Assembly: GCA_964016885.1 (NCBI GenBank)
Contig: OZ024744.1
Location: forward strand, 28,034,108-28,098,107
Length of the DNA stretch: 64,000 nt
Origin: Eledone cirrhosa
Taxonomy: Eukaryota > Mollusca > Cephalopoda > Octopoda > Eledonidae
Reading direction: 5' to 3'
Shown: one piece after another, positions 14,579 through 28,225 of the stretch
How the letters are laid out: the number at the start of each line of letters is the position of its first letter
Numbering within the stretch: the stretch's first letter is position 1
Position numbers and translations under genes: made by a program
The notes under the pieces: generated by a model
Told to the model about the DNA's origin: nothing
What the model saw: only the letters and a program-made list of their open reading frames with translations
Databases searched by the model: none

Positions 14579-15735
14579 CAGCGACAACAACAGTGACAAT
14601 AACAGTGATAACAGCGGCAACAACAACAACAGTGACGATAACAGTGAAAACAGCGACAACAACAACAACAATGACAATAACAGTGATAACAGGGACAACA
14701 ATGACAGTAACAGTTATAACAGCGACAACAATAATAACAGTGATAACAGCGACAACAACAACAGTGACAATAACAGTTATAACAGGGACAACAACAACAA
14801 CAGTGACAATAACAGTTATAACAGTGACAACAACAACAGTGACAATAACAGTGATAACAGCGACAATAACAACAACAGTGACAATAACAGTTATAACAGG
14901 GACAACAACAACAACAGTGACAATAACAGTGATAACAGCGACAACAACAACAGTGACAATAACAGTTATAACAGGGACAACAACAACAACAGTGACAATA
15001 ACAGTTATAACAGCGACAACAACAACAGTGACAATAACAGTTATAACAGCGCCAACAACAACAACAGTGACAATAACAGTGATAACAGCGACAACAAAAA
15101 CAACAGTGACAATAACATTTATAACAGCGACAACAACAGTGGCAATAACAGTTATAACAGCGACAACAACAGTGACAATAACAGTTATAACAGCGACAAC
15201 AACAACAGTGACAATAACAGTGATAACAGCGACAACAACAACAACAACAATGACAATAACACCGATAACAGCGACAACAACAACAACAACAACAGTCACA
15301 ATAACAGTGATAACAGCGATAACAACAACAACAACAACAGTGACCATAACAGTTATAACAGTGACAACAACAACAACAACAGCGACAACAACAACAAAAA
15401 CAATTACAATAACAGTGATAACAGTGACAACAACAACAACAGTGACAATAACAGCGATAACAGCGACAACAACAACAACAATGACAACAACAGTGATAAC
15501 AGCGACAACCGCAACAACAACAGTGACAATAACAGTGATAACAGCGACAACAGCAGTGACAATAACAGTGATAACAGCCAGAACAACAACAACGATCACG
15601 ATGACAGTGATAACAGCGACAACAACAACAACAACAGTGACAATAACAGTGATAACAGCGACAACAACAACAACAATGACAATAACAGTGATAACAGCGA
15701 CAACCGCAACAACAACAGTGACATTACAGTTATAA
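14579..15735 (+). repeat. Higher-order unit C1
   Basis: This C unit is 1,157 bp between marker ends, the same length as C2. It begins with the GCGGCAACAACAACAG variant and GACAACAATAATAACAG (near 14726), then continues with B-type sequence including CAGCGCCAACAAC (near 15050). C is therefore itself a fusion of a D-like head and a B-like tail. Confidence 0.87.
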
Positions 15736-16892
15736 CAGCGACAACAACAGTGACAATAACAGTGATAACAGCGGCAACAACAACAACAGTGACGATAACA
15801 GTGAAAACAGCGACAACAACAACAACAATGACAATAACAGTGATAACAGGGACAACAATGACAGTAACAGTTATAACAGCGACAACAATAATAACAGTGA
15901 TAACAGCGACAACAACAACAGTGACAATAACAGTTATAACAGGGACAACAACAACAACAGTGACAATAACAGTTATAACAGTGACAACAACAACAGTGAC
16001 AATAACAGTGATAACAGCGACAATAACAACAACAGTGACAATAACAGTTATAACAGGGACAACAACAACAACAGTGACAATAACAGTGATAACAGCGACA
16101 ACAACAACAGTGACAATAACAGTTATAACAGGGACAACAACAACAACAGTGACAATAACAGTTATAACAGCGACAACAACAGTGACAATAACAGTTATAA
16201 CAGCGCCAACAACAACAACAGTGACAATAACAGTGATAACAGCGACAACAAAAACAACAGTGACAATAACATTTATAACAGCGACAACAACAGTGGCAAT
16301 AACAGTTATAACAGCGACAACAACAGTGACAATAACAGTTATAACAGCGACAACAACAACAGTGACAATAACAGTGATAACAGCGACAACAACAACAACA
16401 ACAATGACAATAACACCGATAACAGCGGCAACAACAACAACAACAACAGTCACAATAACAGTGATAACAGCGATAACAACAACAACAACAACAGTGACCA
16501 TAACAGTTATAACAGTGACAACAACAACAACAACAGCGACAACAACAACAAAAACAATTACAATAACAGTGATAACAGTGACAACAACAACAACAGTGAC
16601 AATAACAGCGATAACAGCGACAACAACAACAACAATGACAACAACAGTGATAACAGCGACAACCGCAACAACAACAGTGACAATAACAGTGATAACAGCG
16701 ACAACAGCAGTGACAATAACAGTGATAACAGCCAGAACAACAACAACGATCACGATGACAGTGATAACAGCGACAACAACAACAACAACAACAGTGACAA
16801 TAACAGTGATAACAGCGACAACAACAACAACAATGACAATAACAGTGATAACAGCGACAACCGCAACAACAACAGTGACATTACAGTTATAA
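15736..16892 (+). repeat. Higher-order unit C2
   Basis: This is the tandem neighbour of C1, with the same 1,157-bp spacing. It has a private A-to-G change at 16428 (AACAGCGGCAAC where C1 has AACAGCGACAAC) and compensating triplet indels in the ACA runs. The paired C-C arrangement recurs at 19465-21784. Confidence 0.87.
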
Positions 16893-18442
16893 CAGCGACA
16901 ACAACAGTGACAATAACAGTGATAACAGCGGCAACAACAACAACAGTGACGATAACAGTGAAAACAGCGACAACAACAACAACAATGACAATAACAGTGA
17001 TAACAGGGACAACAATGACAGTAACAGTTATAACAGCGACAACAATAATAACAGTGATAACAGCGACAACAACAACAGTGACAATAACAGTTATAACAGT
17101 GACAACAACAACAGTGACAATAACAGTGATAACAGCGACAATAACAACAACAGTGACAATAACAGTTATAACAGCGACAACAACAACAACAGTGACAATA
17201 ACAGTTATAACAGCGACAACAACAACAGTGACAATAACAATTATAACAGCGACAACAACAACAACGGTGACAATAACAGTGATAACAGCGACAACAAATA
17301 CAACAGTGACAATAACATTTATAACAGTGACAACAACAACAGTGACAATAACAGTGATAACAGCGACAATAATAACAACAGTGACAATAACAGTGATAAC
17401 AGCGACAATAACAACAACAATGGCAATAACAGTGATAACAGCTAGAACAACAACAACAACAGTGACATTAACAGTTATAACAGCGACAACAACAATAGCG
17501 ACAACAACAACAAAAACAATGACAATAACAGTGATAACAGCGACAACAACAACAACAACAACAGTGACAATAACAGTGATAACAGCGACAACAACAACAA
17601 CAATGACAATAACAGTGATAACAGCGACAACAACAACAACAACAACAGTGACAGTTGTAACAGCGACAACAACAACAGTGACAATAACACCGATAACAGC
17701 GACAACAACAACAACAGTGACAATAACAGTGATAACAGCGATAACAACAACAACAACAACAGTGACCATAACAGTTATAACAGCGACAACAACAACAGCG
17801 ACAACAACAACAAAAACAATGACAATAACAGTGATAACAGCGACAACAACAACAACAACAACAGTGACAATAACAGCGATAACAGCGACAACAACAACAA
17901 CAACAGTGACCATAACAGTGTTAACAGCGAGAACAACAACAACAACAATGACAATAACAGTGATAACAGCGACAACAACAACAACAACAACAACAACAAC
18001 AGTCACAATAACAGTGATAACAGCGATAACAACAAAAACAACAACAGTGACCATAACAGTTATAACAGCGACAACAACAACAACAGCGACAACAACAACA
18101 ACAACAAAAACAATTACAATAACAGTGATAACAGTGACAACGACAACAACAGTGACAATAACAGCGATAACAGCGACAACAACAATAACAATGACAACAA
18201 CAGTGATAACAGCGACAACCGCAACAACAACAGTGACAATAACAGTGATAACAGCGACAACAGCAGTGACAATAACAGTGATAACAGCCAGAACAACAAC
18301 AACGATCACGATGACAGTGATAACAGCGACAACAACAACAACAGTGACAATAACAGTGATAACAGCGACAACAACAACAACAATGACAATAACAGTGATA
18401 ACAGCGACAACCGCAACAACAACAGTGACATTACAGTTATAA
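16893..18442 (+). repeat. Higher-order unit D2
   Basis: This D-type unit is 1,550 bp between marker ends and closes the first B-C-C-D superunit. It carries AACAGCTAGAAC at 17438-17449; D3 shares this form and D1 lacks it (D1 has AACAGCGAGAAC). Compared with D3 it lacks a segment before the long ACA run near 17985. Confidence 0.85.
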
Positions 18443-19464
18443 CAACGACAACAACAGTGACAATAACAGTGATAACAGCGACAACAACAACAACAGTGAC
18501 GATAACAGTGAAATCAGCGACAACAACAACAACAATGACAATAACAGTGATAACAGGGACAACAATGACAGTAACAGTTATAACAGCGACAACAATGACA
18601 ATAACAGTGATAACAGCGACAACAACAACAACAGTGACAATAACAGTGATAACAGCGACAACAACAACAGTGACAATAACAGTTATAACAGGGACAACAA
18701 CAACAACAACAGTGACAATAACAGTTATAACAGCGACAACAACAACAGTGACAATAACAGTTATAACAGCGCCAACAACAACAACAGTGACAATAACAGT
18801 GATAACAGCGACAACAAAAACAACAGTGACAATAACATTTATAACAGCGACAACAACAGTGGCAATAACAGTTATAACAGCGACAACAACAGTGACAATA
18901 ACAGTTATAACAGCGACAACAACAACAGTGACAATAACAGTGATAACAGCGACAACAACAACAACAACAATGACAATAACACCGATAACAGCGACAACAA
19001 CAACAACAACAACAACAGTCACAATAACAGTGATAACAGCGATAACAACAACAACAACAACAGTGACCATAACAGTTATAACAGTGACAACAACAACAAC
19101 AACAGCGACAACAACAACAAAAACAATTACAATAACAGTGATAACAGTGACAACAACAACAACAACAGTGACAATAACAGCGATAACAGCGACAACAACA
19201 ACAACAATGACAACAACAGTGATAACAGCGACAACCGCAACAACAACAGTGACAATAACAGTGATAACAGCGACAACAGCAGTGACAATAACAGTGATAA
19301 CAGCCAGAACAACAACAACGATCACGATGACAGTGATAACAGCGACAACAACAACAACAACAACAGTGACAATAACAGTGATAACAGCGACAACAACAAC
19401 AACAATGACAATAACAGTGATAACAGCGACAACCGCAACAACAACAGTGACATTACAGTTATAA
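18443..19464 (+). repeat. Higher-order unit B3
   Basis: This B-type unit is 1,022 bp between marker ends and opens the second B-C-C-D superunit. It matches B2 through the first 600 bp, including the extra ACA triplets after GGGACAAC near 18690, and matches B1 in the terminal segment. Confidence 0.85.
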
Positions 19465-20624
19465 CAGCGACAACAACAGTGACAATAACAGTGATAACAG
19501 CGGCAACAACAACAACAGTGACGATAACAGTGAAAACAGCGACAACAACAACAACAATGACAATAACAGTGATAACAGGGACAACAATGACAGTAACAGT
19601 TATAACAGCGACAACAATAATAACAGTGATAACAGCGACAACAACAACAGTGACAATAACAGTTATAACAGGGACAACAACAACAACAGTGACAATAACA
19701 GTTATAACAGTGACAACAACAACAGTGACAATAACAGTGATAACAGCGACAATAACAACAACAGTGACAATAACAGTTATAACAGGGACAACAACAACAA
19801 CAGTGACAATAACAGTGATAACAGCGACAACAACAACAGTGACAATAACAGTTATAACAGGGACAACAACAACAACAGTGACAATAACAGTTATAACAGC
19901 GACAACAACAACAGTGACAATAACAGTTATAACAGCGCCAACAACAACAACAGTGACAATAACAGTGATAACAGCGACAACAAAAACAACAGTGACAATA
20001 ACATTTATAACAGCGACAACAACAGTGGCAATAACAGTTATAACAGCGACAACAACAGTGACAATAACAGTTATAACAGCGACAACAACAACAGTGACAA
20101 TAACAGTGATAACAGCGACAACAACAACAACAACAATGACAATAACACCGATAACAGCGACAACAACAACAACAACAACAGTCACAATAACAGTGATAAC
20201 AGCGATAACAACAACAACAACAACAGTGACCATAACAGTTATAACAGTGACAACAACAACAACAACAGCGACAACAACAACAAAAACAATTACAATAACA
20301 GTGATAACAGTGACAACAACAACAACAGTGACAATAACAGCGATAACAGCGACAACAACAACAACAATGACAACAACAGTGATAACAGCGACAACCGCAA
20401 CAACAACAGTGACAATAACAGTGATAACAGCGACAACAGCAGTGACAATAACAGTGATAACAGCCAGAACAACAACAACGATCACGATGACAGTGATAAC
20501 AGCGACAACAACAACAACAACAACAGTGACAATAACAGTGATAACAGCGACAACAACAACAACAATGACAATAACAGTGATAACAGCGACAACCGCAACA
20601 ACAACAGTGACATTACAGTTATAA
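19465..20624 (+). repeat. Higher-order unit C3
   Basis: This C-type unit is 1,160 bp between marker ends. It differs from C1 by one triplet in an ACA run and by lacking the A-to-G change at the start. Confidence 0.87.
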
Positions 20625-21784
20625 CAGCGACAACAACAGTGACAATAACAGTGATAACAGCGGCAACAACAACAACAGTGACGATAACAGTGAAAACAGC
20701 GACAACAACAACAACAATGACAATAACAGTGATAAGAGGGACAACAATGACAGTAACAGTTATAACAGCGACAACAATAATAACAGTGATAACAGCGACA
20801 ACAACAACAGTGACAATAACAGTTATAACAGGGACAACAACAACAACAGTGACAATAACAGTTATAACAGTGACAACAACAACAGTGACAATAACAGTGA
20901 TAACAGCGACAATAACAACAACAGTGACAATAACAGTTATAACAGGGACAACAACAACAACAGTGACAATAACAGTGATAACAGCGACAACAACAACAGT
21001 GACAATAACAGTTATAACAGGGACAACAACAACAACAGTGACAATAACAGTTATAACAGCGACAACAACAACAGTGACAATAACAGTTATAACAGCGCCA
21101 ACAACAACAACAGTGACAATAACAGTGATAACAGCGACAACAAAAACAACAGTGACAATAACATTTATAACAGCGACAACAACAGTGGCAATAACAGTTA
21201 TAACAGCGACAACAACAGTGACAATAACAGTTATAACAGCGACAACAACAACAGTGACAATAACAGTGATAACAGCGACAACAACAACAACAACAATGAC
21301 AATAACACCGATAACAGCGACAACAACAACAACAACAACAGTCACAATAACAGTGATAACAGCGATAACAACAACAACAACAACAGTGACCATAACAGTT
21401 ATAACAGTGACAACAACAACAACAACAGCGACAACAACAACAAAAACAATTACAATAACAGTGATAACAGTGACAACAACAACAACAGTGACAATAACAG
21501 CGATAACAGCGACAACAACAACAACAATGACAACAACAGTGATAACAGCGACAACCGCAACAACAACAGTGACAATAACAGTGATAACAGCGACAACAGC
21601 AGTGACAATAACAGTGATAACAGCCAGAACAACAACAACGATCACGATGACAGTGATAACAGCGACAACAACAACAACAACAACAGTGACAATAACAGTG
21701 ATAACAGCGACAACAACAACAACAATGACAATAACAGTGATAACAGCGACAACCGCAACAACAACAGTGACATTACAGTTATAA
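20625..21784 (+). repeat. Higher-order unit C4
   Basis: This C-type unit is 1,160 bp between marker ends, the same length as C3. It has a private C-to-G change at 20736 (GATAAGAGGGAC instead of GATAACAGGGAC). Confidence 0.87.
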
Positions 21785-23406
21785 CAGCGACAACAACAGT
21801 GACAATAACAGTGATAACAGCGGCAACAACAACAACAGTGACGATAACAGTGAAAACAGCGACAACAACAACAACAATGACAATAACAGTGATAACAGGG
21901 ACAACAATGACAGTAACAGTTATAACAGCGACAACAATAATAACAGTGATAACAGCGACAACAACAACAGTGACAATAACAGTTATAACAGTGACAACAA
22001 CAACAGTGACAATAACAGTGATAACAGCGACAATAACAACAACAGTGACAATAACAGTTATAACAGCGACAACAACAACAACAGTGACAATAACAGTTAT
22101 AACAGCGACAACAACAACAGTGACAATAACAATTATAACAGCGACAACAACAACAACGGTGACAATAACAGTGATAACAGCGACAACAAATACAACAGTG
22201 ACAATAACATTTATAACAGTGACAACAACAACAGTGACAATAACAGTGATAACAGCGACAATAATAACAACAGTGACAATAACAGTGATAACAGCGACAA
22301 TAACAACAACAATGGCAATAACAGTGATAACAGCTAGAACAACAACAACAACAGTGACATTAACAGTTATAACAGCGACAACAACAATAGCGACAACAAC
22401 AACAAAAACAATGACAATAACAGTGATAACAGCGACAACAACAACAACAACAACAGTGACAATAACAGTGATAACAGCGACAACAACAACAACAATGACA
22501 ATAACAGTGATAACAGCGACAACAACAACAACAACAACAACAGTGACAGTTGTAACAGCGACAACAACAACAGTGACAATAACACCGATAACAGCGACAA
22601 CAACAACAACAGTGACAATAACAGTGATAACAGCGATAACAACAACAACAACAACAGTGACCATAACAGTTATAACAGCGACAACAACAACAGCGACAAC
22701 AACAACAAAAACAATGACAATAACAGTGATAACAGCGACAACAACAACAACAACAACAGTGACAATAACAGCGATAACAGCGACAACAACAACAACAACA
22801 GTGACCATAACAGTGTTAACAGCGAGAACAACAACAACAACAATGACAATAACAGTGATAACAGCGACAACAACAACAACAATGACAGTTGTAACAGCGA
22901 CAACAACAACAACAACAGTGACAATAACAGTTATAACAGCGACAACAACAGTGACAATAACAGTTATAACAGCGACAACAACAACAGTGACAATAACAGT
23001 GATAACAGCGACAACAACAACAACAACAATGACAATAACACCGATAACAGCGACAACAACAACAACAACAAAAACAATTACAATAACAGTGATAACAGTG
23101 ACAACGACAACAACAGTGACAATAACAGCGATAACAGCGACAACAACAATAACAATGACAACAACAGTGATAACAGCGACAACCGCAACAACAACAGTGA
23201 CAATAACAGTGATAACAGCGACAACAGCAGTGACAATAACAGTGATAACAGCCAGAACAACAACAACGTTCACGATTACAGTGATAACAGCGACAACAAC
23301 AACAACAGTGACAATAACAGTGATAACAGCGACAACAACAACAACAATGACAATAACAGTGATAACAGCGACAACCGCAACAACAACAGTGACATTACAG
23401 TTATAA
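21785..23406 (+). repeat. Higher-order unit D3
   Basis: This D-type unit is 1,622 bp between marker ends. It shares AACAGCTAGAAC (ctag at 22334) with D2. The otherwise constant GATCACGATGACAG motif near its end is changed at two positions (23269 A to T, 23277 G to T), which removes the GATC site there. Confidence 0.85.
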
Positions 23407-24377
23407 CAACGACAACAACAGTGACAATAACAGTGATAACAGCGACAACAACAACAACAGTGACGATAACAGTGATAACAGGGACAACAATGACAGTAAC
23501 AGTTATAACAGCGACAACAATGACAATAACAGTGATAACAGCGACAACAACAACAACAGTGACAATAACAGTGATAACAGCGACAACAACAACAGTGACA
23601 ATAACAGTTATAACAGGGACAACAACAACAACAGTGACAATAACAGTTATAACAGCGACAACAACAACAGTGACAATAACAGTTATAACAGCGCCAACAA
23701 CAACAACAGTGACAATAACAGTGATAACAGCGACAACAAAAACAACAGTGACAATAACATTTATAACAGCGACAACAACAGTGGCAATAACAGTTATAAC
23801 AGCGACAACAACAGTGACAATAACAGTTATAACAGCGACAACAACAACAGTGACAATAACAGTGATAACAGCGACAACAACAACAACAACAATGACAATA
23901 ACACCGATAACAGCGACAACAACAACAACAACAACAGTCACAATAACAGTGATAACAGCGATAACAACAACAACAACAACAGTGACCATAACAGTTATAA
24001 CAGTGACAACAACAACAACAACAGCGACAACAACAAAAACAATTACAATAACAGTGATAACAGTGACAACAACAACAACAGTGACAATAACAGCGATAAC
24101 AGCGACAACAACAACAACAATGACAACAACAGTGATAACAGCGACAACCGCAACAACAACAGTGACAATAACAGTGATAACAGCGACAACAGCAGTGACA
24201 ATAACAGTGATAACAGCCAGAACAACAACAACGATCACGATGACAGTGATAACAGCGACAACAACAACAACAACAACAGTGACAATAACAGTGATAACAG
24301 CGACAACAACAACAACAATGACAATAACAGTGATAACAGCGACAACCGCAACAACAACAGTGACATTACAGTTATAA
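23407..24377 (+). repeat. Higher-order unit B4
   Basis: This is the last B-type unit, 971 bp between marker ends. Near its start it lacks the part with GTGAAATCAG that B1 to B3 carry: the text runs from GACGATAACAGTGATAACAG straight into GGGACAACAATG near 23470. Confidence 0.85.
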
Positions 24378-25270
24378 CAGCGACAACAACAGTGACAATA
24401 ACAGTGATAACAGCGGCAACAACAACAACAGTGACGATAACAGTGAAAACAGCGACAACAACAACAACAATGACAATAACAGTGATAACAGGGACAACAA
24501 TGACAGTAACAGTTATAACAGCGACAACAATAATAACAGTGATAACAGCGACAACAACAACAGTGACAATAACAGTTATAACAGGGACAACAACAACAAC
24601 AGTGACAATAACAGTTATAACAGTGACAACAACAACAGTGACAATAACAGTGATAACAGCGACAATAACAACAACAGTGACAATAACAGTGATAACAGCG
24701 ACAATAACAACAACAATGGCAATAACAGTGATAACAGCGAGAACAACAACAACAACAGTGACATTAACAGTTATAACAGCGACAACAACAACAGCGACAA
24801 CAACAACAAAAACAATGACAATAACAGTGATAACAGCGACAACAACAACAACAACAGTGACAATAACAGCGATAACAGCGACAACAACAACAACAATGAC
24901 AATAACAGTGATAACAGCGACAACAACAACAACAACAACAACAACAGTGACAGTTGTAACAGCGACAACAACAACAGTGACAATAACAGTTATAACAGCG
25001 ACAACAACAGTGACAATAACAGTGATAACAGCGACAACAACAACAACAACAATGACAATAACACCGATAACAGCGACAACAACAACAACAGTGACAATAA
25101 CAGTGATAACAGCGATAACAACAACAACAACAACAGTGACCATAACAGTTATAACAGCGACAACAACAACAGCGACAACAACAACAAAAACAATGACAAT
25201 AACAGTGATAACAGCGACAACAACAACAACAACAACAGTGACAATAACAGCGATAACAGCGACAACAACA
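24378..25270 (+). repeat. Chimeric unit: C-type head joined to D-type body
   Basis: The first 310 bp follow the C units, with GCGGCAACAACAACAG, GACAACAATAATAACAG near 24527 and the GGGACAAC variant near 24587. Instead of continuing with the next C-type segment, the sequence then follows D1 from about 12290 to 12890, including TGGCAATAAC, two ACAACAACAAAAACAATG segments and TGACAGTTGTAAC. It has no closing ACATTACAG marker. This is the exit from the regular region II array. The end coordinate is approximate. Confidence 0.7.
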
Positions 25271-27208
25271 ACAACAATGACAATAACAGTGATAACAGCG
25301 ACAACCGCAACAACAACAGTGACACTAACAGTGATAAAGGCGACAACAGCAGTGAAAATAACAGTGATAACAGCCAGAACAACAACAACGATCACGATGA
25401 CAGTGATAACAGCGACAACAACAACAACAACAGTGACAATTACAGTGATAACAGCGAGAACAACAACAACAAGAGTGACAATAACAGTGATAACAGCGAG
25501 AACAACGACAACAACAACAACAACAGTGACAATAACAGTTATAACAGCGACAATAACAACAACAATGACAAAAACAGTTATAACAGCGACAACAACAACA
25601 TCAATGACAATAACAGTGATAAAAGCGACAACAACAACAACAGTGACAATAACAGTGATAACAGCGACAACAACATTGACAATAACAGCGATAACAGCGA
25701 AAACAACAACAACATTGACAATAATAGTGATAACAGCGAGAACAACAACAACAATGACAATACCAGTGATAACAGCGACACGAACAACAACAACAATGAC
25801 AATAACAGTGATAACAGCGAGAACAACAACAACAACAGTGACATTAACAGTTATAACAGCGACAACAACAACAACAACAGTGACCATAACAGTGATAACA
25901 GCGAGAACAACAACAACAACAATGACAATAACAGTGATAACAGCGACAACAACAACAACAACAATGACAGTTGTAACAGCGACAACAACAACAACGACAA
26001 CAACAGTGACAATAACAGTGATAACAGCGACAACAACAACCACAACAATGACAATAACAGTGATAACAGCGACAACAGCGACAACAACAGTGACGATAAC
26101 AGTGAAAACAGCGACAACAACAACAACAATGACAATAACAGTGATAACAGGGACAACAATGACAGTAACAGTTATAACAGCGACAACAATGACAATAACA
26201 GTGATAACAGCGACAACAACAACAACAACAGTGACAATAACAGTGATAACAGCGACAACAACAACAACAGTGACAATAACAGTTATAACAGGGACAACAA
26301 CAACAACAACAACAACAACAACAGTGACAATAACAGTTATAACAGTGACAACAACAGTGACAATAACAGTGATAACAGCGACAACAACAACAACAACAGT
26401 GACAATAACAGTGATAACAGCGATAACAACAACAATAACAACAACAGTGACTATAACAGTTATAACAGCGACAACAACAACAACAGCGACAACAAAAACA
26501 ATGACAATAACAGTGATAACAGCGACAACAACAACATCAACAGTGACAATAACAGCGATAACAGCGACAACCGCAACAACAACAGCGACAATAACAGTGA
26601 TAACAGCGACAACAACAACAACAACAGTGACAATTACAGTGATAACAGCGAGAACAACAACAACAACAGTGACAATAACAGTGATAACAGCGAGAACAAC
26701 AACAACAACAACAGTGACAATAACAGTTATAACAGCGACAATAACAACAACAATGACAATAACAGTGATAACAGCGACAACAACAACAACAACATCAATG
26801 ACAATAACAGTGATAAAAGCGACAACAACAACAGTGACAATAACAGTGATAACATCGACAACAACAAGATTGACAATAACAGTGATAACAGCGACAACAA
26901 CAACAGTGACAATAACAGTGATAACAGCGACAATAACAACAACAATGACAATACCAGTGATAACAGCGACACGAACAACAACAACAATGACAATAACAGT
27001 GATAACAGCGACAACAGCAGTGACAATAACAGTGATAACAGCCAGAACAACAACAACAACAACAACAATAACAACAGTGACAATAACAGTGATAACAGCG
27101 ACAAAAACAACAACAACAGTGACAATAAGCATGATAACAACGACAACAACAACAGCGACAATAACAGTGATGACAACGACGACAACAACAACAAAACAAC
27201 AACAGTGA
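24392..27208 (+). other. Longest forward open frame (938 codons), judged not a gene
   Basis: This frame starts at an ATG made from a GTG-to-ATG monomer variant and ends at a register slip giving QQQ and a stop. The translation is almost entirely Thr, Ile, Val, Ala and Met in the pattern TVTITVITATTT. There is no signal peptide, no conserved domain and no change of composition along its length. It spans the junctions of regions II, III and the start of a different unit type without regard to them. The reverse strand is open across almost the same interval (24235-27132, Val/Ile/Ala/Thr pattern), as expected for triplet repeats. I treat it as a by-product of the repeat. A transcript would be needed to change that. 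Confidence 0.8.
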
Positions 27209-27425
27209 CAATAACAGCGACAACAACAACACCACTGACAATAACAGTGATAACAGCGACAACAACAACAACAGTGTCAATAACAGTGATAACAGCTACA
27301 ACAACAACAACAACAACAACAACAGTGGCAATAACAATTATAACAGCAGCAACAACAACAACAGTGACAATAACAGTAATAACAGCGACAACAACAACAA
27401 CAGTGACAATAACAGTGATAACAAC
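25271..27425 (+). repeat. Mosaic satellite between regions II and IV
   Basis: This is monomer array without the ACATTACAG marker. It starts with region-I-like sequence (AACCGCAACAACAACAG, then GTGATAAAGGCGAC near 25330) and from about 26,307 becomes the same sequence type as 29,830 onward. It carries the first GACAATAAGCATGATAAC marker (gcatg at 27129) and the first ACAAAACAACAACAG register slip, near 27193. I see no gene. Confidence 0.8.
27121..27140 (+). other. Marker GACAATAAGCATGATAAC (first of six)
   Basis: A rare monomer variant carries GCATG. The G of GCATG is at 27129, 30690, 39238, 45209, 53769 and 59973. It is always followed within 60-90 bp by GATGACAACGACGACAAC. It is useful as a landmark for aligning region IV and V units. 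I see no functional role. Confidence 0.85.
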
Positions 27426-28204
27426 GAGAACAACAACAACCACAGTGACAATAACAGTTATAACAGTGACAACAACAACAATGACAATAAAAGTGATAAC
27501 AGCGACAACAACAACAACAATGACAATAACAGTTATATCAGCGACAACAACACCAATAACAACAACAGTTATAAAAGCGACAACAACAACAACAGTGACA
27601 ATAACAGTGATAACAGAGACAACAACAACAACAATGCCAATAACAGTTATAACAGCGACAACAACAACAGAACAATAAAAGTGATAACAGCGACAACAAC
27701 AACAACAAAACAACAACAGTGACAATAACAGTGACAACAACAACAACAACAGTGACAACAACAGTTATAACAGCGACAACAACAAAAACAACAATGACAA
27801 TAACAGTTATAACAGCGACAACAACAACAAGGATAATAACAGTGATAACAGCGAGAACAACAACAACAGTGACATTAACAGTTATAACAGCGACAACAAC
27901 AACAACAACAGTGACCATAACAGTGATAACAGCGAGAACAACAACAACAATGACAATAACAGTGATAACAGCGACAACAACAACAATGACAGTTGTAACA
28001 GCGACAACAACAACAACAGTGACAATAACAGTTGTAACAGCGACAACAACAGTGACAATAACAGTTATAACAGCGACAACAACAACAGTGACAACAACAG
28101 TTATAACAGCGACAACAACAAAAACAATAATGACAATAACAGTTATAACAGCGACAACATCAACAAGGACAATAATAGTTATAACAGCGAGAACAACAAC
28201 AACA

Positions 28205-28225
28205 GTAACTAATAACAGTTATATC
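28205..28225 (+). other. Region IV/V marker GTAACTAATAAC (first of 12)
   Basis: The motif GTAACTAATAAC followed by AGTTATATCACCGAC shifts the triplet register. It starts at 28205, 31760, 35260, 38153, 40338, 42724, 46285, 49785, 52681, 54866, 58742 and 60695. The spacings are 3555, 3500, 2893, 2185 and 2386, then 3561, 3500, 2896 and 2185, then 3876 and 1953. The series repeats with the 14.5-kb duplication. In the TIT/VIT frame it switches the forward reading to an Asn/Asp/Ser frame. Confidence 0.92.
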
